Positions 1 to 9,478 of a stretch of DNA of 64,000 nt are shown in pieces; position 1 is the first letter of the stretch; each line of letters begins with the position of its first letter. Where the stretch lies: assembly GCF_024346715.1 (NCBI RefSeq), contig NZ_AP024852.1:248001-312000 (forward strand). Reading direction: 5' to 3'. The stretch comes from Photobacterium swingsii. GTDB taxonomy: Bacteria > Pseudomonadota > Gammaproteobacteria > Enterobacterales > Vibrionaceae. The translations under genes and the position numbers were made by a program. The notes under the pieces are model-generated. The model did no database searches and was not told the DNA's origin. It worked only from the letters and a program-made list of their open reading frames with translations.

Positions 1-668
1 TGCGTTTAGATTTTTTTCCACTTGATGGTGCGGAAATGGCACCAGCCCTCGCGACACTCCCTTACCAAGTGTTTGCCTCCCGTAAAGAGACAATTGATAA
101 CCGTGTCGCAGTGCTGAGCAAAGCTGGGATGAAAGCGACCGTCATGGAATTACAAACTCATGCCTTGTTATGGCTGGCCAATCATTGTCGAGAGGCTGAG
201 CGGTTAGAAGGGATTTATGGTGTTATTGATATTGGTCAGCATCATACCGAGTTCTGCGTTGATCCCCCCGATAGCATGGCTTTTCATCGTGAAATAGCGT
301 TTGGTTCCTCATCGTTTGAAAATGGAGCACCGGGGCGGTATGCCGATGACAATATGATGGTATTTCCTGCGACGGATACCAGTGATGCAGAACGTTTTAC
401 GCAGCAACTGGCTGATCAATTACGTCGCCAAATCCAGCTTTATCACTCGACGCATCCGCGTTTTCCTCTTGCGGGGTTGTGGTTATGTGGTGGTTGCCAG
501 TCACAAATATTGGAAGAAGTATTAGCCCGAATGCTAAACCTTGATATCCGCTGGTTGAATCCCTTTCAGCGTTTTGCTGTGGGTCGCAAGTTAGTACTTG
601 AGCCGCAACGGCAGTATTGCCAGTTTGGGGTGGCGACAGGGTTGGCACTACGGGGTGCCTTACGATGA
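1..668 (+). CDS. pilM: Type IV pilus assembly protein PilM (5' truncated by window)
   Basis: About 222 C-terminal residues of PilM, the actin-like cytoplasmic protein that recruits PilN and anchors the inner-membrane PilMNOP alignment complex of the type IV pilus. The frame is open to the left edge, so the start and roughly the first third of a normal ~340-residue protein lie outside. Visible are a phosphate-loop strand (VIDIGQHHTEF) and, near the C-terminus, the LCGG strand-turn expected in actin/FtsA/PilM folds. Its TGA overlaps the pilN ATG as ATGA, implying translational coupling. The call rests on these motifs and on the intact pilMNOPQ order. Confidence 0.9.
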   Translation, partial: RLDFFPLDGAEMAPALATLPYQVFASRKETIDNRVAVLSKAGMKATVMELQTHALLWLANHCREAERLEGIYGVIDIGQHHTEFCVDPPDSMAFHREIAFGSSSFENGAPGRYADDNMMVFPATDTSDAERFTQQLADQLRRQIQLYHSTHPRFPLAGLWLCGGCQSQILEEVLARMLNLDIRWLNPFQRFAVGRKLVLEPQRQYCQFGVATGLALRGALR

Positions 669-1270
669 TTAAGCAAATCAACTTATTGCCTTGGCGTGAG
701 CAGCAAAGGTTACAGCACAAGAAACGCTTCATTGGCGGCATAGTGAGTACCTTGCTGCTGGTGCTTTTTGTCCAGATTGGCGTTGCTCAATATTTTCTTG
801 AGCAGCACAACATTCAGCGAGCACGTAACCAAACGCTGCATCAAGAGATCGCCGTATTAGAACATCGCCTAAGTATTTTGCCTGAGTTAGATCGACAGCG
901 TGATGCGCTTAATAAACGGTTACATGTGATTGCCGATATTCAACGAGAGCGAAATCGAGTCACGCGTTTATTCAGTGTATTGCCTGGGCTTATCCCGCAA
1001 GGGGTGTATTTAGAGTCTTTGGTATTGAACAACAACACGGTTGATTTACACGGTTTTGGGGATTCTAACGGCCGTTTGGCAACGTTTTTGGGCAATATTG
1101 AAAGAACCATCTGGCTTAACGATGTGGCGATGCACTCGATCGTGGCAACAAAAGGGGAAGCCCAGCAGGACCTTACTCGGTTTAATGCGTCATTTTCGAT
1201 GTTAGCGCGTGGGGCGATGAAGCAAACCGAGGTTTCCTCAACAGATCAGCTTGTCAGGAGAAGACAATGA
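665..1270 (+). CDS. pilN: Type IV pilus assembly protein PilN
   Basis: Bitopic inner-membrane protein of the pilus alignment complex, 201 residues from the ATG that overlaps the pilM stop. A longer in-frame ATG about 48 bases upstream lies inside pilM and is unlikely. The N-terminus carries INLLPWR, the conserved cytoplasmic motif that docks into PilM. One transmembrane helix follows at about residues 20-42, then a periplasmic heptad-rich segment (about 45-100) and a ferredoxin-like domain. It overlaps pilO by four bases. The polar C-terminal tail is typical and of no known function. Confidence 0.93.
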   Translation: MIKQINLLPWREQQRLQHKKRFIGGIVSTLLLVLFVQIGVAQYFLEQHNIQRARNQTLHQEIAVLEHRLSILPELDRQRDALNKRLHVIADIQRERNRVTRLFSVLPGLIPQGVYLESLVLNNNTVDLHGFGDSNGRLATFLGNIERTIWLNDVAMHSIVATKGEAQQDLTRFNASFSMLARGAMKQTEVSSTDQLVRRRQ

Positions 1271-1881
1271 GTCAGTGGCAAGATCTTGAGCTGGATGAAA
1301 TTGTAGACTGGCCGTTTGCACCTCAGTGCGTGGTCTTGGTTTTGATTGCCGCTTTACTGTCGGGTGGTGGCTATTGGTATTGGCAACAGCCTCTCAACCA
1401 AGAGCTTGAACGGCTAAAGCAAACCGAAATGGAACTGCGTCATAAAATCAGTAATCGTACCGCGCAGGTGGCTGCATTACCTAAGATGCAGGCACAAGTC
1501 GAAGAACTAAATCGGCGTTATCAACAAGTCATTAAGCAACTGCCGGAAGAAGATGAACTCGCGAGTTTCTTAGCGGGCGTGAATGATGTTGGAGTTCGAA
1601 ATGGGCTTGAGTTCCAGCGTATTGAATGGGCTCCCATTCGTGAAGACAAGTGGTACTACGAACTCCCCATCAATATGGAAGTGACAGGTAATTACCAACA
1701 GATGGGGCGTTTTGCCTCCTCGGTAGCCAAGCTGTCTCGGATTGTGACGCTAAAAGATATCGACTTGTCGGTTGTGTCATTGACCCCGAATGAAGAAGTT
1801 TTATCTCTAAAAGTATCAGCAAGTACCTATCGTTTTAAGCCGCCGACAGAGAATAATGAAGACGAAAAGGGGCAGCCGTAA
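1267..1881 (+). CDS. pilO: Type IV pilus assembly protein PilO
   Basis: 204-residue inner-membrane protein that heterodimerises with PilN and connects to PilP in the pilus alignment complex. There is a short cytoplasmic N-terminus, a single transmembrane helix at about 21-39, then a periplasmic coiled coil (about 40-90) and the PilO fold. The ATG overlaps the pilN stop by four bases, and its own TAA shares one base with the pilP ATG, so the five pil genes look like one translationally coupled unit. Confidence 0.93.
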   Translation: MSQWQDLELDEIVDWPFAPQCVVLVLIAALLSGGGYWYWQQPLNQELERLKQTEMELRHKISNRTAQVAALPKMQAQVEELNRRYQQVIKQLPEEDELASFLAGVNDVGVRNGLEFQRIEWAPIREDKWYYELPINMEVTGNYQQMGRFASSVAKLSRIVTLKDIDLSVVSLTPNEEVLSLKVSASTYRFKPPTENNEDEKGQP

Positions 1882-2414
1882 TGAAAAAAGGATTGCTTTA
1901 CGCATCAATCGCTTGGTTGTTGATTGGCTGTCGTGCGAATACCGATTCCATAGATCAATTTATCACTGATGCCCACATTCACGCCAAGATCCAAGTTGAA
2001 CCCTTACCTGAGCCTTATCACTTTGTTGCTGATGATTTTGTCATGACCAGTGAACGTATTCCTTTTGTGCAGCCTCAGCCTGAACAAATCGATAGCGAAG
2101 AAGCACATGGCAAAGACTGTTGGCAACCTGACGATACACGTCGTCCTCAATCACTTGAGCGTTTTCCCCTTGATCAGCTGGCCATTAAAGGAGTGATGGA
2201 TGGCGGAAAGCACCGCTGGGCACTGATTTATACCCCTGAATCGAAGCTGGTCAAAATCAAAGAAGGGCAGTACATCGGGCTTAACCATGGTCGCGTATTA
2301 AAAGTCACACCACGATTTATTGATATTGAAGAGATTTTATCTGATGGCAAAGGGTGTTGGCTGAAGCGTGAAACGCAGCTGGCACTGAAAGCTGACGATA
2401 CACCGGTATTTTAA
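1881..2414 (+). CDS. pilP: Type IV pilus assembly lipoprotein PilP
   Basis: 177-residue periplasmic lipoprotein linking PilNO to the secretin PilQ. A short signal peptide ends in the lipobox LLIGC, giving lipidated Cys17. The central region is low-complexity and Pro/Glu-rich. The C-terminal beta domain (about 85-170) contains the IKGVM and GQYIGLNHGRV segments characteristic of PilP, which bind the PilQ N-domains. It lies 13 bases upstream of pilQ. Confidence 0.92.
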   Translation: MKKGLLYASIAWLLIGCRANTDSIDQFITDAHIHAKIQVEPLPEPYHFVADDFVMTSERIPFVQPQPEQIDSEEAHGKDCWQPDDTRRPQSLERFPLDQLAIKGVMDGGKHRWALIYTPESKLVKIKEGQYIGLNHGRVLKVTPRFIDIEEILSDGKGCWLKRETQLALKADDTPVF

Positions 2415-2427
2415 GGGAAATGTTGAG

Positions 2428-4140
2428 ATGAAAAGGATGTTTACAAAGTTAGCGGCCGATAAGCGCTTTTCAGCCTTGTTGTATGGGATCGCTTGGCTCG
2501 TGTTGCTATTGATGTTTCCTCGCTGGGCGTATGCAGGCAATGATATTGCAGCACTCGATTTTCATCGAAGTGAAAAGGGGCAAGGGGTATTGAGTGTTCA
2601 ACTTGAAAAAGCCCAATCCTTGATCGATATTCGGCAGTCAGGTCTGCAGCTGTACGTGGAAGTTGTTGATGGCACGATTGCTGATGAAATGCTGTATGTG
2701 CTTGATGTGAATGATTTTGCTACCGCAGTAAAAACAGTTGAAACCTTTCGCAGCGATAAAGGCGTTAAGCTGTTACTGACGATGTCAGAGCGCTTTGATT
2801 ACGATTATAAAACCAGTGGTAATCAACTGGATGTCATTGTGACAGCCAAGCCCAAATCCACGGAAACTGATGAGCAGAACATAACCTATAACGGCAAACC
2901 TATCTCAATTAACTTTCAAGATGTCCCTGTACGCAATGTTTTGCAGCTGATTGCCGATTATAACGATTTTAATTTGGTGGTATCGGATACGGTGGAAGGC
3001 AATGTGACTCTGCGCCTCGATGATGTGCCATGGCCACAAGTGCTCGATATTATTTTACAGTCAAAAGGGCTCGATAAGCGTATTAACGGCAAGGTGGTGT
3101 TGGTGGCGCCTAAATCGGAGCTGGACGGGCATGAACAACAAGCCTTGGCTGCAAAGCGTAAATCGGAAGAACTCGCGGCATTGCGCTCTGAATTGATCCA
3201 GGTGAAATATGCCAAAGCAATTGATTTAGCGAGTTTGTTAATCGGGGATGAAGATGGTGTCAGTATGCTGTCTGCACGTGGCTCGCTTCATGTCGATGAA
3301 CGTACTAATTCACTGATTATCAAAGATCTGCCTGAGAGCATTGAAAGTGTGAAAGATATTTTGAGTGCGCTAGATATTCCGGTTAAGCAGGTGCAGATTG
3401 AGGCGCGTATTGTGACCGTGAGTGAAGGTGACTTAGAGGAGCTTGGGGTTCGCTGGGGGGTGATCAGTAATAACGGTGATACCACGATAGGTGGTTCAGT
3501 CGAAAGCAATTTACATAATTCTGGATTGCTGGATAGAAAAGCCACTGTTGATGATTTTTTGAATGTCAATCTAGGGGCAACGACTGCAGGGGCATCAAGT
3601 ATTGCATTTCAAGTGGCAAAACTGGGCGATATATTGCTAGATTTAGAACTGTCTGCGCTGCAGAAGGAAGAAAAAGCGGAGATTATCTCAAGCCCTCGTT
3701 TAGTGACGACAAATAAGAAAACAGCCTATATCGAGCAAGGGACCGAGATCCCATACCTTGAAGGTTCATCCAGTGGTGCGGTAACGGTTAGCTTCAAAAA
3801 AGCGGTTTTGAGCTTAATGGTGACGCCGCAAATCACACCGGATAATAAATTGGTGCTGGACTTAGTGGTCACGCAAGATAAAGTCGGTAAAACGGTTAAA
3901 ACGGGAACGGGTGAGGCTGTTGCCATTGATACCCAGCGAATTGGCACCCAAGTGCTCGTCAATAATGGTGAAACCTTGGTTTTGGGGGGGATTTATCAAC
4001 ATGCGTTGTCAACAAAAGTCGAACAAGTGCCACTTTTAGGGGATATTCCTTTGTTAGGGGCGCTATTTCGTCGTACCAAGGAAGACTTAGACAAGCGTGA
4101 GCTGTTGATTTTTGTCACTCCGAAGATTGTTTTTCAGTAA
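2428..4140 (+). CDS. pilQ: Type IV pilus secretin PilQ
   Basis: 570-residue outer-membrane secretin through which the type IV pilus exits. A signal peptide ends near Ala36 (AYA before GN). Domains in order: an AMIN peptidoglycan-binding domain (about 40-135), a secretin/TonB short N-domain (about 155-215), a NolW-type secretin N-domain (about 240-310), and the C-terminal secretin gate (about 345-568) with IPYLEG and VPLLGDIPLLGALFR. Only one AMIN domain is evident, so it is shorter than the ~680-720-residue Pseudomonas PilQ, which fits vibrios. It is the last gene of the pil operon. Confidence 0.95.
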   Translation: MKRMFTKLAADKRFSALLYGIAWLVLLLMFPRWAYAGNDIAALDFHRSEKGQGVLSVQLEKAQSLIDIRQSGLQLYVEVVDGTIADEMLYVLDVNDFATAVKTVETFRSDKGVKLLLTMSERFDYDYKTSGNQLDVIVTAKPKSTETDEQNITYNGKPISINFQDVPVRNVLQLIADYNDFNLVVSDTVEGNVTLRLDDVPWPQVLDIILQSKGLDKRINGKVVLVAPKSELDGHEQQALAAKRKSEELAALRSELIQVKYAKAIDLASLLIGDEDGVSMLSARGSLHVDERTNSLIIKDLPESIESVKDILSALDIPVKQVQIEARIVTVSEGDLEELGVRWGVISNNGDTTIGGSVESNLHNSGLLDRKATVDDFLNVNLGATTAGASSIAFQVAKLGDILLDLELSALQKEEKAEIISSPRLVTTNKKTAYIEQGTEIPYLEGSSSGAVTVSFKKAVLSLMVTPQITPDNKLVLDLVVTQDKVGKTVKTGTGEAVAIDTQRIGTQVLVNNGETLVLGGIYQHALSTKVEQVPLLGDIPLLGALFRRTKEDLDKRELLIFVTPKIVFQ

Positions 4141-4303
4141 TCTTGCCAATTGAAGGGATCTAGCTATTGCCAAGTGGCGGTGAGTCCTGAGATAATTTTC
4201 GGTCTTATCACGAATTAAATGTGAGGAAGTTGGCGCCTCGGGCTTATCTAAATAGAGCCTGCGGGCGGTGTCGTTTTATTAACCGCGCGTAAAATTGCTA
4301 AAA

Positions 4304-4822
4304 ATGGCTGAAAAACGAAATATTTTCCTAGTCGGCCCAATGGGTGCCGGCAAAAGCACTATTGGTAGACACCTTGCACAGCAACTGCATATGGAGTTTT
4401 TAGACTCAGATACAGTTATCGAAGAACGTACAGGGGCTGACATTAGTTGGGTTTTTGATGTTGAAGGTGAAAGCGGTTTCCGCGTTCGCGAAGAAGGCGT
4501 CATTGACGATTTGACTCAAGAGCAAGGTATTGTACTTGCGACTGGCGGTGGCTCTGTAATGAGCAAAGAAAACCGTAATCGCCTATCTGCTCGTGGCATC
4601 GTGGTGTACTTGGAAACCACCATCGAGAAACAATTGGCGCGTACACAACGCGACAAGAAACGTCCACTGCTGCAAACCGATGCTCCACGTGAAGTATTGG
4701 AAGCGTTGGCTGAGGAACGTAATCCATTGTACGAAGAAGTTTCAGACTACGTCGTACGCACTGATGATCAAAGCGCAAAAGTTGTGGCTAACCAGATCAT
4801 CAAAATGCTTGAAGAGCGTTAA
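4304..4822 (+). CDS. aroK: Shikimate kinase I
   Basis: 172-residue cytosolic kinase phosphorylating shikimate at the 3-OH with ATP, the fifth step of the chorismate pathway. Walker A is GPMGAGKST, with Lys17. A DSD segment and the LATGGG loop contact shikimate, and a lid Arg region surrounds QRDKKRP. I chose the ATG giving MAEKRN, which matches the family N-terminus. A TTG three codons upstream is in frame but poorly placed. It precedes aroB by 21 bases, the enterobacterial and vibrio order. Confidence 0.96.
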   Translation: MAEKRNIFLVGPMGAGKSTIGRHLAQQLHMEFLDSDTVIEERTGADISWVFDVEGESGFRVREEGVIDDLTQEQGIVLATGGGSVMSKENRNRLSARGIVVYLETTIEKQLARTQRDKKRPLLQTDAPREVLEALAEERNPLYEEVSDYVVRTDDQSAKVVANQIIKMLEER

Positions 4823-4843
4823 TTACTTGCAGAGAAGCTGACC

Positions 4844-5923
4844 ATGGAACGGATCAACGTTAATCTTGGTGACAGAAGTTACCCAATCTCTATCGGCGCC
4901 GAGTTATTTGATAACCCGGCGTTGTTTTCGTCAGCAATTAAAAGCGGTCAGCGTGTTGTAGTTGTGAGTAACGAGACTGTTGCTCCTTTATACGCAGACC
5001 AGGTAATTGCAACGTTATCATCGCTTGAATGTGATGTGGCACTACTGTCTTTGCCTGATGGTGAGCAGTACAAAACATTAGAAACCTTCAATCAAATTAT
5101 GTCGTTCTTGCTCGAAGGCAACTACGGTCGTGATGTTGTGATTGTGGCGTTGGGCGGTGGAGTGATTGGTGATGTGGTTGGCTTTGCTGCTGCGAGCTAT
5201 CAGCGCGGCGTTGATTTTGTGCAAGTACCGACAACTTTGTTGTCACAGGTCGACTCCTCGGTTGGGGGGAAAACCGCTGTCAATCACCCGCTAGGTAAAA
5301 ACATGATCGGTGCTTTTTACCAACCAAAAGCGGTTGTGATTGATAATTATTGTTTACAGACCTTACCGGCTCGCGAATTTGCAGCGGGTATGGCTGAAGT
5401 GATCAAATACGGCATTATTGCTGATTATGATTTCTTCGTTTGGCTTGAAGAAAATATGGAAAAGCTTCAGGCTCTCGACAATGAAGCCCTTTGCTATGCA
5501 ATTGGACGTTGTTGTCAAATCAAAGCTGATGTTGTTGCTGCCGATGAAAAAGAGTCGGGGGTGCGTGCATTGCTTAATTTAGGTCACACCTTTGGCCATG
5601 CTATCGAAGCCGAAATGGGCTATGGCAATTGGTTACATGGTGAAGCGGTGTCGACAGGAACCGTGCTTGCTGCGCATACGGCCCAGCTGCAAGGGCTGAT
5701 CTCTGCCGAAGACGTAGCGCGAATTACAGCTCTCTTGCAACGTGCTCAACTCCCAACACATATTCCTGACTCGATGAACTTTGATTGTTTTATCAAGCAT
5801 ATGATGCGTGATAAAAAAGTCCTTTCTGGTCAATTGCGTCTCGTGTTACCAACATCAATTGGTAGTGCTGAGGTCGTGTCGGATGTTACGGAGTCTACGC
5901 TACGTCAGGTTATTAATGGTTAG
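4844..5923 (+). CDS. aroB: 3-dehydroquinate synthase
   Basis: 359-residue NAD+- and Zn2+-dependent enzyme converting DAHP to 3-dehydroquinate, step two of the shikimate pathway. The nucleotide-binding segment [11 protein letters not shown], the substrate-phosphate region [13 protein letters not shown] and the metal-binding [10 protein letters not shown] and LHGEAVS motifs are all present. Length is as expected. It is cotranscribed with aroK and probably with damX 14 bases downstream. Confidence 0.97.
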   Translation: MERINVNLGDRSYPISIGAELFDNPALFSSAIKSGQRVVVVSNETVAPLYADQVIATLSSLECDVALLSLPDGEQYKTLETFNQIMSFLLEGNYGRDVVIVALGGGVIGDVVGFAAASYQRGVDFVQVPTTLLSQVDSSVGGKTAVNHPLGKNMIGAFYQPKAVVIDNYCLQTLPAREFAAGMAEVIKYGIIADYDFFVWLEENMEKLQALDNEALCYAIGRCCQIKADVVAADEKESGVRALLNLGHTFGHAIEAEMGYGNWLHGEAVSTGTVLAAHTAQLQGLISAEDVARITALLQRAQLPTHIPDSMNFDCFIKHMMRDKKVLSGQLRLVLPTSIGSAEVVSDVTESTLRQVING

Positions 5924-5937
5924 CGTGGCGGTCGAGT

Positions 5938-7476
5938 ATGGTCAGTGACCTGACTTTGAAGAGTTTGGATTTGGACAGTCAAATCCAGCTTTTGTCTCGC
6001 CTCCAATTTTTAACGCGCTTTAGCTCTAACCTTATTCAAGTTTCTGGTCGTGAAGGCGCAGGAAAGACATGGTTAGCGCAGTATTACCTCGAAACATGGG
6101 CCAAAGATAACAAGCAAGCCTTGTTATTGTGCCATCCAAGCCAGTCAGATGCGCAGCATCGCACCTTCATTCTCAATCAATTAGTGCCGTCTCCATTGTT
6201 CAATGAGCAAGATCCTTTATTGCAAAGTATCGAGCGAATGTTAGGGGACGACAAGCTCCAATTGTTGCTGGTCATTGATGACGCACACCTCCTAAGTCCA
6301 ACACTGATAGCAGAGTTGTGGGCCTTGGTGGTGAAAGCGCAGAGTGTGCCGCATTGGCAAGTGAATGTACTGCTATTTAGCCAAACGGGACGTTTGAATA
6401 AATATTTAAGCCAAGTATCACATGGTCAGGGGCAGACACCATTAGAATTAGAAATTGGGGACTTTAGTGAAGCCGAAGTTCAGATGTTTGTGGAAGTGAT
6501 GTTCACATCGTCTGGTCTCGATGCAACCGCTCGTCGTCAATTAAGAGAACAAGCCATGCTTGTCGAACCCCGTCCAGGGGCGCTGGTGCGGCTAAATGAC
6601 AAGGAAGACCAAGGAATGGTGAAGACTGCAAATCGGACGTTATCGCCTGCGTTGTTAGTAACATTATTGGCTGTTGTTGTCGGTGCGGCAGCAGTATGGT
6701 TATTTTTACCAGATTCAAGCTCGCCTTCTACAAGCGTAGTTGCGACATCCGAACCAACGGATGTGCCGCTTGAGTTAACGCCGTTACGTGACGTTGCTAA
6801 TGCCGAGCCACTGCCGAGTAGTGATTTAACCTCAATCACAGTGCCGTCGTCGGGTATTACTCAGGAGCCAGAAGCAAGGTTTGATGATTCACCCTTGCTA
6901 CCGCCTGAAGTAAAAGTCGATGGACTGACCGTTGGTCGTCGCGATGAAGGCAAGCGTGTTGTGGTACCAGCAGAATTAGTTGATGGTCTGATCGCGGAAC
7001 AAGCATTGGGTGGCAGTGGTGAAAGAGCCATCCAAACCTTATCGACTGAGCCTGTTAACGGTGCGAGCAATCCTTCGAGTGAACGACCTGCGCCTGTTGC
7101 ACCATCTACGACAGCTACACCAAGTGTGACTGAATCAACACCACGCCAGAGCACACAGCCAAGTGGCAATAATGAAAAGGTGTTGGGCAGTGAATTAAAA
7201 CAAGTACCTGCTCGGCAGTATGCCTTACAGTTGGCTGCGCTAAGGTCATTATCAGCCGCCCATAATTTTGTTGCTGACCATGCGATTCGTGATATTGCCA
7301 CTATTTATGAAACCCGCCGTAGTAACGAGCCGTGGTTTATTGTGGTAACGGGGAAGTTTAATACGGTTGCTTCAGCGCGCCGAGCCGAGCAAAGCCTACC
7401 TAATAGCGTAAAAGCTGGCCAACCTTGGGTAAAATCATACAGCCAGATCCACCGCGAGATAGACCGCGTAAAATAA
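5938..7476 (+). CDS. damX: DamX: AAA-ATPase/SPOR-domain cell-division protein
   Basis: 512-residue bitopic protein between aroB and dam. A cytoplasmic AAA-type ATPase domain (about 1-220) carries Walker A GREGAGKT near residues 37-44 and a Walker B LLLVIDDAH. One transmembrane helix follows at about 237-257, then a long Pro/Ser/Thr-rich periplasmic linker, and a C-terminal SPOR domain (about 423-510). SPOR binds denuded septal peptidoglycan, so a division role is expected. E. coli DamX has an acidic disordered N-terminus instead of the ATPase. Whether ATP hydrolysis occurs cannot be told from sequence. Confidence 0.9.
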   Translation: MVSDLTLKSLDLDSQIQLLSRLQFLTRFSSNLIQVSGREGAGKTWLAQYYLETWAKDNKQALLLCHPSQSDAQHRTFILNQLVPSPLFNEQDPLLQSIERMLGDDKLQLLLVIDDAHLLSPTLIAELWALVVKAQSVPHWQVNVLLFSQTGRLNKYLSQVSHGQGQTPLELEIGDFSEAEVQMFVEVMFTSSGLDATARRQLREQAMLVEPRPGALVRLNDKEDQGMVKTANRTLSPALLVTLLAVVVGAAAVWLFLPDSSSPSTSVVATSEPTDVPLELTPLRDVANAEPLPSSDLTSITVPSSGITQEPEARFDDSPLLPPEVKVDGLTVGRRDEGKRVVVPAELVDGLIAEQALGGSGERAIQTLSTEPVNGASNPSSERPAPVAPSTTATPSVTESTPRQSTQPSGNNEKVLGSELKQVPARQYALQLAALRSLSAAHNFVADHAIRDIATIYETRRSNEPWFIVVTGKFNTVASARRAEQSLPNSVKAGQPWVKSYSQIHREIDRVK

Positions 7477-7584
7477 TCTAATGTGATGGCAAATAATTCC
7501 TCCAATTGGTATCAGGTTACCCATGAAATGGGGTACAATCCGCCACCTTTCGTAACATTCGTGCTATTGGTGGTGGCTAGCTAA

Positions 7585-8403
7585 ATGAAAAAGCATCGTG
7601 CATTCCTGAAATGGGCTGGAGGTAAGTATTCTCTGGTCGAGGAAATCGAGCGCCATTTACCGCCCGCGCGTAAGTTGGTTGAGCCTTTTGTTGGTGCCGG
7701 CTCTGTATTTTTGAATACAGATTTCGACCAGTACCTACTGGCGGATATCAATCCAGACTTGATCAACCTGTACAATATTCTCAAAGAGAACCCTGAGCAG
7801 TACGTCGAAGATGTGCGCCAGCTTTTCACGCCTGAATATAACCAAAAAGGCGCTTACCTCGAGATCCGTGCGGCGTTTAATGCGACGAATGATCCCTACC
7901 TGCGTTCTCTGTATTTCCTATACATGAACCGCCATGGTTTTAATGGCTTGTGCCGTTATAACAAAAAAGGTGGGTTTAATGTTCCGTTTGGTTCGTATAA
8001 AAAACCTTACTTCCCAGAAGCGGAAATGTACTACTTTGCTGAGAAAGCCAAGCGAGCGACTTTTGTGTGTGAAGGGTACCAGCAGACGTTTTCACGTGCC
8101 CGTAAAGGCAGTGTGATTTACTGTGATCCACCGTATGCGCCGTTATCAACCACTGCGAACTTTACTTCATACGCGGGCAATGGCTTTAGCTTGGATGATC
8201 AAGCTGCGCTGGCTGATGCCGCTGAGAATGCTGCGAATGAACGTGGGATCTCGGTATTGATTTCAAACCATGACACCACCTTAACCCGCCGTTTGTACCA
8301 TGGCGCGGATTTATCTGTCGTGAAAGTAAAGCGTACCATTAGTCGCAATGGCGGTGGTCGAAATAAAGTTGATGAGTTGTTGGCACTGTTTAAAGCCCAA
8401 TAA
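7585..8403 (+). CDS. dam: DNA adenine methylase Dam
   Basis: 272-residue N6-adenine methyltransferase acting on GATC, used in mismatch-repair strand discrimination, replication timing and gene regulation. Visible are the N-terminal FLKWAGGK SAM-binding motif, EPFVGAGSVF, and the catalytic DPPY at residues 181-184, the same numbering as E. coli Dam. The 108-base gap after damX contains a short CCCAT/ATGGG inverted repeat and a TACAAT hexamer, so an internal promoter is possible. Confidence 0.97.
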   Translation: MKKHRAFLKWAGGKYSLVEEIERHLPPARKLVEPFVGAGSVFLNTDFDQYLLADINPDLINLYNILKENPEQYVEDVRQLFTPEYNQKGAYLEIRAAFNATNDPYLRSLYFLYMNRHGFNGLCRYNKKGGFNVPFGSYKKPYFPEAEMYYFAEKAKRATFVCEGYQQTFSRARKGSVIYCDPPYAPLSTTANFTSYAGNGFSLDDQAALADAAENAANERGISVLISNHDTTLTRRLYHGADLSVVKVKRTISRNGGGRNKVDELLALFKAQ

Positions 8404-8421
8404 GTCAGCTGTTTGATGTAC

Positions 8422-8631
8422 CTATACCATCTCTAAGTGGGTAACTAGCCAAGTTACCCCTAATAAGAACCCTACAAAACACCCTAAGACAATGATCCCT
8501 GCCAAAATAAAAGGCCAAGGACTGGATTGCGCGAAATCTTGCTGGCGATTTTTGTCGGACTGTACCCCAAATAGCGCTGCAACTGCACTTAGAAAGGCCT
8601 TAGTCATTGGTGGTTTATCCTGCTTTGCCAT
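8422..8631 (-). CDS. DUF2970 family small membrane protein
   Basis: 69-residue protein encoded against the flanking dam and rpe. The N-terminus has the DUF2970 pattern (MTKAFLSAVAALFGVQS), followed by a Gln/Asp-rich turn and one transmembrane helix (about 41-64). The family is common in marine gammaproteobacteria and has no assigned function. It is divergently placed from rpe with about 170 bases between starts. Confidence 0.8.
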   Translation of the reverse strand: MAKQDKPPMTKAFLSAVAALFGVQSDKNRQQDFAQSSPWPFILAGIIVLGCFVGFLLGVTWLVTHLEMV

Positions 8632-8695
8632 CTTATTCTCATTAATACTCTGCTAATACAATGAGCATAGCGTGAAATTGAACCAGCATTGAAAT

Positions 8696-8724
8696 AGGAC
8701 AACGTTTGCGTGATCGGGTAGAAT
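8696..8724 (+). promoter_or_regulatory. Candidate rpe promoter with PurR-like half-palindrome
   Basis: AGGACA and TAGAAT are separated by 17 bases and would start transcription about 70 bases before rpe. The interval begins with AGGACAACGTTTGCGT (8696-8711), which agrees with 10 of the 12 fixed positions of the enterobacterial PurR operator consensus. Both promoter and operator are inferences from pattern only. Confidence 0.35.
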
Positions 8725-8802
8725 TGCGCCGATTTCTCTTATTCGGTGGCGTGTGCTCTCGGTATCGCCATCGGCAATAACGTGTTTCTAATGAGGCTGA
8801 AC

Positions 8803-9477
8803 ATGAAGGACTTTTTGATCGCACCATCTATCTTATCGGCAGACTTTGCGCGTCTAGGCGAAGATGTAGAAAAGGTACTCGCAGCAGGTGCAGACGTGGT
8901 GCACTTTGATGTAATGGATAACCACTACGTACCTAACCTGACGTTTGGCGCACCTATCTGTAAAGCTCTACGTGATTACGGCATCACAGCTCCGATTGAT
9001 GTACACCTAATGGTGAAGCCTGTTGATCGTATTATTCCTGATTTCGCCAAAGCGGGCGCGACCATGATCACTTTCCATGCGGAAGCGACAGAGCACTTAG
9101 ATCGCACGCTTCAACTGATTAAAGAGCACGGTTGTCAGGCCGGTGTGGTGTTCAACCCTGCGACACCACTGCACCATCTCGATTACGTGATGGATAAAAT
9201 CGACATGATCTTATTGATGTCGGTTAACCCTGGTTTTGGCGGCCAATCTTTTATTCCTGCAACGTTAGATAAACTGCGTGAAGTGCGTAAGCGTATTGAT
9301 GAGTCAGGTTACGACATTCGCCTTGAAATTGATGGTGGCGTTAAAGTGGACAACATTCGTGAAATCGCCGAAGCCGGTGCAGACATGTTTGTGGCAGGTT
9401 CCGCTATCTTTAGTCAACCTGATTACAAAGCCGTGATCGATGAGATGCGCGCTGAACTCGCGAAAGTAGAGCGTTAA
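8803..9477 (+). CDS. rpe: Ribulose-phosphate 3-epimerase
   Basis: 224-residue TIM-barrel metal-dependent epimerase interconverting ribulose-5-P and xylulose-5-P in the pentose phosphate pathway. Motifs include [14 protein letters not shown], the metal and substrate segment [23 protein letters not shown] and LEIDGGV. The start was set at the ATG preceded by GAGG at about five bases. Upstream in-frame ATGs would add a tail not seen in the family. It is one base from gph. Confidence 0.96.
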   Translation: MKDFLIAPSILSADFARLGEDVEKVLAAGADVVHFDVMDNHYVPNLTFGAPICKALRDYGITAPIDVHLMVKPVDRIIPDFAKAGATMITFHAEATEHLDRTLQLIKEHGCQAGVVFNPATPLHHLDYVMDKIDMILLMSVNPGFGGQSFIPATLDKLREVRKRIDESGYDIRLEIDGGVKVDNIREIAEAGADMFVAGSAIFSQPDYKAVIDEMRAELAKVER

Positions 9478-9478
9478 G

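Noticed and set aside
397-741. 114-codon antisense frame across pilM/pilN
   Set aside because: Shadow of the coding strand; composition not protein-like.
6861-7301. 146-codon antisense frame inside damX
   Set aside because: It mirrors the low-complexity Pro/Ser/Thr linker of DamX; shadow frame.
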